Made by a program: the position numbers and the translations under genes. The notes beneath the pieces were generated by a model. That model was not told where the DNA came from. It did no database searches and worked only from the letters and a program-made list of their open reading frames with translations. A stretch of 64,000 bases of DNA from contig NZ_CP047984.1 in assembly GCF_009931655.1 (NCBI RefSeq), positions 124,001 through 188,000 of the forward strand. The letters run 5' to 3'. Every line of letters starts with the position of its first letter. The first letter of the stretch is position 1. Shown piece after piece: positions 44,797 through 52,271 of this stretch. Source of the DNA: Pontibacter russatus (lineage in GTDB: Bacteria; Bacteroidota; Bacteroidia; Cytophagales; Hymenobacteraceae).

Positions 44797-44905
44797 TTTG
44801 TCATCTTGAACACTCTTGAGGCGTGAGCCGAAGAGAGTCAGCGTAGCTGAGAGAGATCTGAACAGAATTCCAGATAGATTTCTCACTGTGTTCGAAATGA
44901 CAATT
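44797..44905. mobile_element. MITE-like palindromic repeat element
   Basis: About 109 bp bounded by inverted ends: TTTGTCATCTTGAACAC on the left, and on the right GTGTTCGAAATGACA, whose complement matches the left end at most positions. Inside, GAGAGATCT and AGATTTCTC form a second imperfect inverted pair. It has no ORF. Such TGTCAT...ATGACA repeats occur in many copies in Bacteroidota genomes I recall; here one copy is seen. Confidence 0.6.
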
Positions 44906-45156
44906 CCTTAAAGTCGTCCTTAAGTTGACAGCTTTGGCTTAACCTCCCATCTGCCAAGATCCCCCGAATCAAATCCGGGATTCAAAACTTTCAGGATTAC
45001 AGAGAGGAACCTTTAAATTTATACCGTCACTTAAATTTTGCATGAAGTGCTTTGATGTCTGGTGCATGCCCTTTTGTAGGGACAGGTCGCGACCTGTCCG
45101 CGCGAAGGCTGGTGGATGAAGCAGGAGGAATATATGCCGCAACAGCCAATACTGAT
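44906..45156. repeat. Spacer with 20-bp perfect palindrome
   Basis: No gene is seen. At 45080-45099 lies a perfect palindrome, GGACAGGTCG CGACCTGTCC, preceded by TTTTGTA and followed by GCGCGAAGG. It resembles REP-like palindromes found between genes. The remaining spacer is unremarkable. Confidence 0.6.
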
Positions 45157-46554
45157 TTATATATCAAGCAAATCAAAGACTGGCAACTCCTGCGGCAGAT
45201 CCATGCGGATGCGCCATTCTTTCGGATAGTAATTGTTCATGCGGCTCCCTACCTGCTTTGCCCAGCCCAGCGGGATGTTTTTGTATTGGAGCAGCACCCA
45301 GTCGCTGCCACTGCTGCCCAGGCTGATGTGCTCTTTCCGCAAATAGCGGAGCGCCTGCTCCAGGTCCAGGTCAGCCGTAGCGAAGGCTGCCTTGTTGAGG
45401 TGTTGCGACAGGGCCAGGCCCTGCAGGGGTTTTAGCTTTTTGCCTTTCACCTCGGCTACTTCGGTTCCGGCATATAGCACGTAGAGGTGCTGGTATATAT
45501 CATCGGCGGCTTCAAATAAAGATGCTGGCAATGCAGAAAGAACCTCATTGTGCTGCAGTCCTATATACCGCTTCGGGTGCAGCAGCCAGTCCTGCACCAG
45601 CGCCTGCTCTTTCTTTCCCGCCTGCGTCAGTTTATATTTCTTTTTACTGCTTCTGCCATATTCTGCTGCCGGTGCTTCGCCTCCTTTCCGGATGACGCAT
45701 ATAAAAAAGCCTTCGCCCTGCACGCGGTGCGGGTAAAACCGATAGCCTGCCACACCCTGTTGCTGCGAAGGCTGCACGCCCCACTCCGGCTGTAGTTCGA
45801 GATGTACACTCTCCGCCTGTTCCTGTACGGCCAGCCAGGCCATATTCTCCTCGTTTTCCTGCTCGTTCCAGGTGCAGGTGCTGTAGATGAGGGTACCTCC
45901 CGGCTTCAGCGCCTCCCACACATCACTTAAAATCCGTTGCTGGCGCTGCGCGCAAAGCTTCACGTTCTCCTCCGACCACTCGGACACTGCCTGCGGGTCT
46001 TTCCGGAACATACCCTCGCCGCTGCAGGGAGCGTCCACCACCATCACGTCAAAAAAATCAGGAAGCCGCCCGAAGTCGCGCGGGTCGTTGCTCGTGACCA
46101 GCACGTTGCCACTCCCCCACTTCGTCACATTCTCGGCCAGGATGGACGCCCGGCTCCGGATCACTTCGTTTGATACCAACAAACTGTCTGCCGAAAGCAG
46201 ACAGGCCAGTTGCGTGGATTTTCCGCCGGGGGCGCCGCATAAATCGAGCACCCGCAGGGGCTGCTGTAAATCTATGGACTGCTTCAGCGCCTGCTCCAGA
46301 AACATAGAGCTTGCCTCCTGCACATAATAGGCACCCGCATGGAGCAACGGATCGAGGGTGAAGGCAGGGCGCTCCGGCAGATAATAGCCGTGCGTTGCCC
46401 AGGGCACACGGGGCAAGGAAGGAGTTGCGGTTGTCTTTGCCGGGTTCAGTCGCACGCTCACCGGCGGCGCCTGTTGCAAGGCATCCAGAAAAGCATCGTA
46501 GCCAGGGCCCAGTAGCCGGTGCATCCGGTCTGTAAAAGTGGAGGGGAAGTGCAT
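45157..46554 (-). CDS. rRNA cytosine-C5 methyltransferase, RsmF/NOP2-Sun family
   Basis: A 465-residue m5C methyltransferase from ATG 46554 (MHFPSTFTDRMHRLLG); a longer frame adds seven residues. SAM binding is in VLDLCGAPGGKSTQL. VVDAPCSGEGMFRKDP holds one conserved Cys, and the STCTWNEQENEENM motif holds the second. The C-terminal third resembles the PUA-like domain of RsmF. It probably methylates rRNA. It reads leftward and converges with the RlmI-like gene across the repeat-bearing spacer. Confidence 0.9.
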   Translation of the reverse strand: MHFPSTFTDRMHRLLGPGYDAFLDALQQAPPVSVRLNPAKTTATPSLPRVPWATHGYYLPERPAFTLDPLLHAGAYYVQEASSMFLEQALKQSIDLQQPLRVLDLCGAPGGKSTQLACLLSADSLLVSNEVIRSRASILAENVTKWGSGNVLVTSNDPRDFGRLPDFFDVMVVDAPCSGEGMFRKDPQAVSEWSEENVKLCAQRQQRILSDVWEALKPGGTLIYSTCTWNEQENEENMAWLAVQEQAESVHLELQPEWGVQPSQQQGVAGYRFYPHRVQGEGFFICVIRKGGEAPAAEYGRSSKKKYKLTQAGKKEQALVQDWLLHPKRYIGLQHNEVLSALPASLFEAADDIYQHLYVLYAGTEVAEVKGKKLKPLQGLALSQHLNKAAFATADLDLEQALRYLRKEHISLGSSGSDWVLLQYKNIPLGWAKQVGSRMNNYYPKEWRIRMDLPQELPVFDLLDI

Positions 46555-46611
46555 AGGCAGGCAAAGGTACGCCAAATCAGGGGCAGATGAAAGTTGCCGG
46601 TGCGGGCAACG

Positions 46612-47007
46612 CTACCGTTTTGCTATAAGGCGCAGGTACTCGGCCACCACCGGTATGTCCGGCGGGCACCAGTCGTATTTCGCAAAGTCGTGGGGGTGGG
46701 CCCAATGGTAGCTGCGGTGCTCCAGCAGTTGGATGGTGCCCCTATCGTAGCGGCAGCGGTATGGGATGAGTTGCAGCGTAGGCGCTCCGCCCACGGGGTG
46801 CAGCACGGGTGTCATGCGCTGCAGTGGCTGGATGTGCAGGCTGAGTTCTTCCCTGATCTCCCGCACCAGGCATTCCTCCTCCGTCTCGCCCTCCTCTATT
46901 TTACCTCCCGGGAACTCCCACAGCAGGGGCTCAGGCATGTTCCGGCTTCGCTGCGTGACCAGCACCCGGTCATATTGCTCGATGAGGGCACATGTCACTC
47001 TTATCAT
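46612..47007 (-). CDS. Nudix hydrolase, MutT-like
   Basis: A 131-residue Nudix protein from ATG 47007 (MIRVTCALIEQYDRVLV), 14 residues shorter than the longest frame. The Nudix box GGKIEEGETEEECLVREIREEL is intact (G5-E-x7-REUxEE). The start VTCALI and the layout resemble MutT/CTP pyrophosphohydrolases that clean oxidised nucleotides. It is immediately upstream of the rRNA methyltransferase on the same strand and possibly cotranscribed. Confidence 0.88.
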   Translation of the reverse strand: MIRVTCALIEQYDRVLVTQRSRNMPEPLLWEFPGGKIEEGETEEECLVREIREELSLHIQPLQRMTPVLHPVGGAPTLQLIPYRCRYDRGTIQLLEHRSYHWAHPHDFAKYDWCPPDIPVVAEYLRLIAKR

Positions 47008-47156
47008 CACGCCATATTTTATGCTTTCTGATTCTGCAAAATAAAACAAAACTAACAGGGTTACGCAAAAAACACACCAACTTGTGGTGATCCCTCAGTC
47101 TTTATCCCCTGCTTCAACCCTTGCATGCCACTGCTTCGGCATCCATTGCTATATAA

Positions 47157-47450
47157 TTGAAAAGGCAAGTGTATCAGGTATCAGGACACAATATCATTTT
47201 ATCGCCGCAGGTTAATTACCAGCTGTTTAAGCTATATGAAGCTTATAGGGAGATACCCGGATGCTCAACTGCCTTATCTGTTTCGAACGCTTTGAATGAA
47301 TGCAGGCTATATATGGCAACACTCCCCCGAAACAAGCTGAAGCCCTATATCCCTGTAGCGCCAAACCCAGTACAAGAGGAAAAGCACCTCCACCGGATTA
47401 TATATGCCTGTAAATTTAAATTACCGGTTCCTCATTCGCGTCGCAATTAG
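47157..47450 (+). CDS. Possible small protein, unsupported by family
   Basis: A 97-codon frame from a TTG start, ending inside the start of the next gene (47-nt overlap). The N-terminal QVSGHNIILSPQVNYQLFKLYEAY looks protein-like, but I recognise no family and the end is basic and irregular. It may be a spurious frame, or the start of a spliced-in fragment. Confidence 0.25.
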   Translation: MKRQVYQVSGHNIILSPQVNYQLFKLYEAYREIPGCSTALSVSNALNECRLYMATLPRNKLKPYIPVAPNPVQEEKHLHRIIYACKFKLPVPHSRRN

Positions 47451-47937
47451 TCTGGCAATGGCAGCCGCGCTGGCCGGAATCCTGATTCTGGAGGTGCTGG
47501 GCCACCACGGGCAATCGGTGCCGCTGTGGGGGCGGGAAAGCATGGCCGTCGATTTGATTACGTTCAGCCTCACTTTCGGCTTTTCCATTGGCTGGCTTGC
47601 CACAAAACTGACGTGGCAGGCCCTTCGCAAAAAGCAGGTGCTGCCCTTGCACTGGCACCTCAAAAGCCAGACCCTCATCGACAGGCTGCCCACCAACCTG
47701 CTGCACCGGTCATTTATGCTGGGCCTGGCCGGTGTCTTGTTAGCGATGATTACGCTTACCCTGTTCCATCTGAAGCACACCAGGCAACTGCCCTACCACC
47801 ACTACCTGATACTGTTTATTCTGCACACCGTCTCGCTGACTGCCGTTGTCACCGTCATGGCGGTGTACCGTGCGCTCGGCGACCGCGTCCCGAAACTTAA
47901 GGTTATTAAACAAAAGGGCACAGCCGCGCTTCAGTAG
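47404..47937 (+). CDS. Four-helix membrane protein, unknown function
   Basis: A 177-residue integral membrane protein. Four hydrophobic segments are seen: FLIRVAISLAMAAALAGILILE, LITFSLTFGFSIGWLATKL, FMLGLAGVLLAMITLTLF and LILFILHTVSLTAVVTVMAV. It starts with MPVNLNYRF. No family is recognised. It is the last gene before the cassette-like region, separated by about 490 bp. Confidence 0.6.
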   Translation: MPVNLNYRFLIRVAISLAMAAALAGILILEVLGHHGQSVPLWGRESMAVDLITFSLTFGFSIGWLATKLTWQALRKKQVLPLHWHLKSQTLIDRLPTNLLHRSFMLGLAGVLLAMITLTLFHLKHTRQLPYHHYLILFILHTVSLTAVVTVMAVYRALGDRVPKLKVIKQKGTAALQ

Positions 47938-48408
47938 CTGTGCATGTGAGGCGGCTATATGAGTCATGTATTGGGGAGTAGGCCTGGCGCAGGAGGCTTT
48001 GAGGCTTCCTGCCCTATAGCAATAGCCGTTCACTACTCGTTTATTACTCGTTTATAAAACGGATATATACGGATAGGGAAAAAAGGCGAAATTGTGCGGT
48101 AATGGTTGTGAATCTGGCGCAAAGGTATGCTGCCGTTGCGCCTGAGCCCAGACGAAAGGTTCTGAAACAGGAGGTGAAAAGCTTGTTTTCAGGACCCGTT
48201 GCTTCATTTTTATATTTTTAGGAATAACTGAACTGAAAGAAAGCAAGGGACGCTGTGAATCTCGCATAAATTCATATATTGTAGTGTAGCATACTCATAA
48301 GATGAAAGCCCCTGAAAATAGCCGGAGAGCTCTAAAACCCAACGAAAAAGCAGGTAATACTGCCTCCGCACATATTGCAGATAACCGTAAGTTCACGTAT
48401 ATATCATA
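47938..48408. other. Spacer between the membrane protein and the cassette array
   Basis: About 470 bp with no credible ORF; a minus-strand frame at 48052-48267 looks spurious. Two nearby ACTCGTTTAT direct repeats are at about 48030-48055. A hairpin-like GCAGGAGGC and GCTTCCTGC pair follows the membrane gene. ACCCAAC (48337-48343) matches RYYYAAC and sits 72 nt before the 48409 core, but no clear inner stem joins them. Confidence 0.4.
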
Positions 48409-48415
48409 GTTAGCG
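48409..48415 (+). repeat. GTTAGCG core site, probable left boundary of the array
   Basis: GTTAGCGCAA lies 20 nt before the first cassette start codon. The right attC ends GTTAAGCGCAA, nearly the same. In the integron model the crossover is after the first G. It could be the scar of attI or of a lost cassette. Confidence 0.5.
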
Positions 48416-48428
48416 CAAATAAGGTATA

Positions 48429-48872
48429 ATGAATTGGATTCAGAAAGTAGAAAATATTTTTAGAGAATACTTTAAAGATGTTTTCGAAAAATTAGGCTTG
48501 GTTAGATATGAAGAAATGGATGGGCCAGGAATGGGCGCATTAATAAAGTTTAAGAATAAAGACTTTAGAGTTCAGTTAATTAATGATAGAGGGATAATTG
48601 AAACAGAATTATCGCCTATAAATGACATTGAAGATTTTAGGAGTATAGAACTATTTTATGCCTTGATAACCTTGAATGCAAATCCAACAATAAAAGGGTC
48701 TGAAAAAAGGAAAATTCTTGGTAAAAGACTTGATTTTACAGATCAGGCAAGGCTTCTCCTTGATGATTATGACCAAATTAAAACTCTATTAGACAATAAC
48801 AATTTCAGAAATACATTAAATCAGATTGACAGTTTGGGTAGAGAAAGATTTGAACAAATAATTAAAAGGTAA
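48429..48872 (+). CDS. Cassette gene 1: AT-rich orphan protein
   Basis: A 147-residue protein (MNWIQKVENIFREYFKDVFEKLG). It is predicted to be mixed helix and sheet, with no signal peptide or transmembrane helix. The DNA is clearly more AT-rich than neighbouring chromosomal genes and uses AAA, ATA and TTA freely. I recognise no family. By context it is a cassette gene. Its size and make-up would fit a toxin or immunity protein, but no motif supports it. Confidence 0.7.
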   Translation: MNWIQKVENIFREYFKDVFEKLGLVRYEEMDGPGMGALIKFKNKDFRVQLINDRGIIETELSPINDIEDFRSIELFYALITLNANPTIKGSEKRKILGKRLDFTDQARLLLDDYDQIKTLLDNNNFRNTLNQIDSLGRERFEQIIKR

Positions 48873-48880
48873 ATTACATA

Positions 48881-48934
48881 CGCTAACCACACCTATACGG
48901 CAGCTTCGCCGCCGCATAGCACAGTACGTTAGCC
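48881..48934 (+). repeat. attC-like site 1
   Basis: 54 nt from CGCTAAC to GTTAGCC, 9 nt after the stop of gene 1. GCTAAC pairs with GTTAGC. Inside, CTATACGGC pairs with GCCGCCGCATAG imperfectly around AGCTTC. An outer inverted pair, AATTACATA (48872-48880) and TATGTAATT (48939-48947), extends the palindrome. 41 of 54 positions match site 2 without gaps by hand alignment. Confidence 0.72.
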
Positions 48935-48956
48935 AGTATATGTAATTATAAAAAAC

Positions 48957-49430
48957 ATGGATAAAGAGAAGACAGGGTATGAAAAACAGCTTTCAGACAT
49001 TAAGGAGCATGGGCTGCATGTTATCCATGTTTTAGAAGATGAAAAAGGCCCTAAATTTTCTTACTCAGTAGGGCTATTTCACAATTATCAGCATCCAGAA
49101 ATCATAATAATTGGTCTCAAAAGAGAATTAGCTCATATCCTAATCAACAATATCGCCTTTGACATCAAAGAAGGTAAAACATACAAGGGTGGACAATTTT
49201 ATTCTGATATATTAGATGATTTTAAATGCCTAATGCTGGACGTTGAAGCGAAATACTATGATGAATACTTAGGTCAGGCAAGCAGGTTTTATGAAAGCAA
49301 TGATTTTCCTGTGCTGCAATGTGTTTATCCTACTGTAAGTGGGGTATACCCATGGGAAGATAGTTGGCCAGAAGACCTAAAAGCCATCCAACCATTATTG
49401 GGTGAAATCAATAGTAACTTTATCAAGTAA
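48957..49430 (+). CDS. Cassette gene 2: DUF4262 domain protein
   Basis: A 157-residue DUF4262 protein. The core GLHVIHVLEDEKGPKFSYSVGLFHNYQHPEIIIIGL and the YKGGQFYSDIL and VLQCVYPT segments are the family pattern. DUF4262 proteins are small and cytoplasmic, with no known reaction, and are often found in mobile DNA. The start lies 29 nt after the attC 1 GTT. AT-rich like gene 1. Confidence 0.82.
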   Translation: MDKEKTGYEKQLSDIKEHGLHVIHVLEDEKGPKFSYSVGLFHNYQHPEIIIIGLKRELAHILINNIAFDIKEGKTYKGGQFYSDILDDFKCLMLDVEAKYYDEYLGQASRFYESNDFPVLQCVYPTVSGVYPWEDSWPEDLKAIQPLLGEINSNFIK

Positions 49431-49439
49431 AAATACAGT

Positions 49440-49493
49440 GGCTAACCACACCCATAAGCCAGCTACGCCGCCTTATGGCCAAGTCCGTTAGAT
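49440..49493 (+). repeat. attC-like site 2
   Basis: 54 nt from GGCTAAC to GTTAGAT, 9 nt after the stop of gene 2. The inner stem CCATAAG / CTTATGG is perfect. GTTAGAT fits the R' consensus GTTRRRY. AGCTACGCC sits at the same place as in the other sites. Confidence 0.75.
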
Positions 49494-49517
49494 GGTAATT
49501 CTAAAGCCCAGCACCTG

Positions 49518-51041
49518 ATGGCAAGAAAAGCAATTATCTTAACAGGCTTTATCATCTTGAAATTTCTTTTGCAGTACATGCTGATAAGCCCGGAGTATGA
49601 TTTGCAACGTGATGAATACCTCTACCTTGACCAGGCAAACCATCTGGCGTGGGGTTATATCTCCATACCACCTCTGACTGCCTGGATATCCTTCCTCATC
49701 AAGCTTTTGGGCAATAGCGTGTTTTGGGTTAAGTTTTACCCTGCCCTTTTTGGTGCCTTGACAATTGCTGTCGTTTGGAAAGCCATTGAAGAACTCAACG
49801 GGAACTTAGCTGCCTTGATTTTAGGGGCTACCGGCGTTTTATTTTCTGCTCTTTTAAGACTCAATACGCTTTATCAACCTAACTCATTGGACGTACTCTG
49901 CTGGACGACGCTTTACTTCGTTGTCATAAAGTACCTCAATACCCTAAAACCGAAGTGGCTGTATGTCGGCGCCCTTGTATTCGCCATAGGTTTTTTGAAT
50001 AAGTACAACATCATCTTCCTGCTCATAGGTCTTTTACCGGCCATTTTGATGACCGAGCAACGTGAAATACTGTCCAGGAAGGACCTATACCTGGCCATGC
50101 TACTAGGGCTGCTGCTTATCCTGCCAAACCTTGTATGGCAATACCAGAACCAATTTCCGGTTGTGCATCATCTGAATGAACTGGCTGAAACCCAATTGGT
50201 AAATGTGGATACCGGGGGATTCTTGAGATCGCAAGTGCTTTTTTATATAGGCTCTTTGTTTGTCATCATTTCAGCCCTTTACGCCTTATTGTTTTACAGA
50301 CCTTTCAGAAAATATAGAGCCTTTTTCTGGGCGATTATTTTTACGCTGGCTGTTTTTATTTATTTCAAGGCGAAAGATTACTATGCCATAGGGTTGTATC
50401 CCATTTACATAGCTTTCGGTTCTGTATTTATTGCCGATATGCTGAAGACTGGCTGGAAAAGATATTTGCAGGCTGTTGCCATTGCCATTCCGGCCCTACT
50501 TTTTATTCCGATGTATAATATCGCTTTTCCCAATAAAAGCCCGGAATACATCCTGCAACATGCAGAGCGATACAAGGATCTGGGAATGCTTCGGTGGGAA
50601 GACGGCAAAGACCATGCTTTGCCACAAGACTTTGCCGACATGCTCGGGTGGAAAGAGCTGGCCCACAAAGTGGATAAGATTTATGCGGGTCTTCCTGAAC
50701 CAGGTAAAACATTGGTGCTCTGCGATAACTACGGTCAAGCCGGTGCCATCAATTACTACACCAATAAGAATATCAGGGCTGTCTCTTTCAATGCTGATTA
50801 CGTCAACTGGTTTAACCTCGAACAACCATTTGATCATCTGATAAGGGTTAAAAGCTATACAGGCAGGGACAGCGAATTGGAGGAAACCAGTCCGTATTTC
50901 CATACTTCACTCGTATCGGATTCCATTACAAACCCATTTGCAAGGGAATACCGAACCACCGTTTACACATTTATAGGGGCTAAAGTGAACATCAATGAAA
51001 GAATAAAAGAAGAAATTGATAAAACAAAAAACTACCGCTGA
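49518..51041 (+). CDS. Cassette gene 3: GT39-like membrane glycosyltransferase
   Basis: A 507-residue integral membrane protein of the glycosyltransferase 39 (ArnT/PMT-like) type, which transfers sugars from polyprenyl donors. The N-terminal periplasmic loop has QRDEYLYLDQANHLAWGY, with the Asp32/Glu33 pair typical of the active site. About nine hydrophobic segments follow; the last 150 residues are soluble. The substrate is unknown. It starts 31 nt after the attC 2 core and is large for a cassette gene. Composition is closer to the chromosome than genes 1 and 2. Confidence 0.8.
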   Translation: MARKAIILTGFIILKFLLQYMLISPEYDLQRDEYLYLDQANHLAWGYISIPPLTAWISFLIKLLGNSVFWVKFYPALFGALTIAVVWKAIEELNGNLAALILGATGVLFSALLRLNTLYQPNSLDVLCWTTLYFVVIKYLNTLKPKWLYVGALVFAIGFLNKYNIIFLLIGLLPAILMTEQREILSRKDLYLAMLLGLLLILPNLVWQYQNQFPVVHHLNELAETQLVNVDTGGFLRSQVLFYIGSLFVIISALYALLFYRPFRKYRAFFWAIIFTLAVFIYFKAKDYYAIGLYPIYIAFGSVFIADMLKTGWKRYLQAVAIAIPALLFIPMYNIAFPNKSPEYILQHAERYKDLGMLRWEDGKDHALPQDFADMLGWKELAHKVDKIYAGLPEPGKTLVLCDNYGQAGAINYYTNKNIRAVSFNADYVNWFNLEQPFDHLIRVKSYTGRDSELEETSPYFHTSLVSDSITNPFAREYRTTVYTFIGAKVNINERIKEEIDKTKNYR

Positions 51042-51183
51042 CCGCCTGTAGAAGAAGGCAAATGGAATGAGGGCTTTTAATCTGCATATATACGCAGGCC
51101 TCAACTACTATTTAAAAATCTACTATAGAAGATTTAAAGCTTTTTGATGTAGCTTTAGTTTTTACAAACAATAAAATCACTGC

Positions 51184-51236
51184 CACCAACCACACCTTAA
51201 CTTTAGCTGCGCCACTGTTTAGCCCAGTCGTTAAGC
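51184..51236 (+). repeat. attC-like site 3
   Basis: 53 nt from CACCAAC to GTTAAGC, ending 26 nt before the gpsA stop. CCAACCACACC, AGCTGCGCC and CAGTCGTTAA align with sites 1 and 2. The inner stem CTTAAC/GTTTAG has a mismatch. It lies about 140 nt after the gene 3 stop, farther than in the other units. Confidence 0.65.
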
Positions 51237-51261
51237 GCAAGCGAAAGGGCTTCTCTCTGAT

Positions 51262-52251
51262 TTACTTCAATTTGTCCTTCAGGATTTCGAACTCTACCGC
51301 CGGCGAGATGCGCTCATACAGGATATGATACACGGCATTCGTGATGGGCATATCCACCTGCAGTTCCCTGTTCAGCTCGAAAATGCTTCGCACAGCATAA
51401 TAACCCTCCGCCACCATGTTCATCTCTATCTGGGCCGATTTAACGGTATAGCCGCGGCCAATCATGTTGCCGAAGGTGCGGTTGCGGCTGAACTGCGAGT
51501 AAGCCGTCACCAGCAGGTCGCCCAGGTAGGCGGAGCCGCTCAGGGCGCGGTGGATGGGCATGATGGCATCCAGGAATCGCTCAATCTCGAACATGGCGTT
51601 GGACACCAGCACCGCCTGAAAGTTATCGCCGTAGTTCAGGCCACGGGCAATGCCGCAGGCCAGGGCAATCACGTTCTTCATCACGGCGCAGTACTCAATG
51701 CCGTCCAGGTCGTCGAGCGGGTTGGCTTTCACATAGCGGTTGCGGAGCAACTGGCAGAAGCGCTCGGCGGTGGGCAGATCATGCGAGCCGATGGTGAGGT
51801 ACGACTGCTTCTCAAGCGCCACCTCCTCGGCGTGGCAGGGGCCGGCAATCACCAGCTGGCGCGCGTCGGGCACCTGGTAGTGGCGCTCCATATACTCCGT
51901 TATCAGGATGTTCTCCTGCGGTATCATGCCCTTCACAGCAGACACCACCACTTTCCCTTTGAAAGCCTCTGCAGGAAGGTCCGCGAGTACGTGCTGCACG
52001 AATGCGGCGGGCACCGCCAGCACCACCCAGTCAGCGGCAGCCACCACGGCTCGCAGGTCCTTAGACGGCTTTACATAGTCAAGGTCGAACGACACCTGGC
52101 TGAGGTAGCGCGGGTTGTGCCGGTATTGGATCAGGTGCTGCACATCCTGCTTGTTGCGCATCCACCAGTGTACGTGTGCTCTGTTCTCCGAGAGGATTTT
52201 CGCCAGGGCTGTTGCCCAACTTCCGCCCCCAAGTATGGCTATTTTTTCCAA
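51262..52251 (-). CDS. gpsA: Glycerol-3-phosphate dehydrogenase [NAD(P)+]
   Basis: GpsA reduces dihydroxyacetone phosphate to sn-glycerol 3-phosphate for phospholipid synthesis. It has 329 residues. The Rossmann motif GGGSWATALAKILS, the VVSAVKGMIPQENILITEYM segment, AGPCHAEEVALEKQSYLTIG and the C-terminal LVSNAMFEIERF and GSAYLGDLLVTAYSQFSRNRTFG are all family features. It is the last gene of a probable leftward operon (sdaAB - tolC - adaptor - gpsA), with a 20-nt gap to the adaptor gene. Its stop lies 26 nt from the end of attC 3, on the edge of the array. Confidence 0.95.
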   Translation of the reverse strand: MEKIAILGGGSWATALAKILSENRAHVHWWMRNKQDVQHLIQYRHNPRYLSQVSFDLDYVKPSKDLRAVVAAADWVVLAVPAAFVQHVLADLPAEAFKGKVVVSAVKGMIPQENILITEYMERHYQVPDARQLVIAGPCHAEEVALEKQSYLTIGSHDLPTAERFCQLLRNRYVKANPLDDLDGIEYCAVMKNVIALACGIARGLNYGDNFQAVLVSNAMFEIERFLDAIMPIHRALSGSAYLGDLLVTAYSQFSRNRTFGNMIGRGYTVKSAQIEMNMVAEGYYAVRSIFELNRELQVDMPITNAVYHILYERISPAVEFEILKDKLK

Positions 52252-52271
52252 AAGTATTTTATCGGTTAATG

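Larger units (their letters stand above)
48409..51236 (+). mobile_element. Integron-like gene cassette array (attC sites, no integrase seen)
   Basis: Three same-strand genes are each followed by a similar 53-54 nt imperfect palindrome, and a GTTAGCG core lies 20 nt before the first gene. The unit gene-palindrome-gene-palindrome-gene-palindrome, the RYYYAAC/GTTRRRY-like ends, the AT-rich or unusual genes and the lack of any intergenic promoter match an integron cassette array. No intI gene is in the window, so this would be a CALIN-type cluster. Other explanations (repeats of another family) are not excluded. Confidence 0.7.

Noticed and set aside
46612..47049. The longer start of the Nudix gene at 47049
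   Set aside because: The extra 14 residues do not match the family, whose proteins begin at MIRVTCALI-like sequence.
48052..48267. A minus-strand ORF before the cassette array
   Set aside because: No recognisable domain and poor composition; more likely random frame in spacer.
48881..51236. The three palindromes as ordinary terminators
   Set aside because: They lack T-runs, share sequence with each other in loops as well as stems, and have the attC-like ends; termination is at most a side effect.
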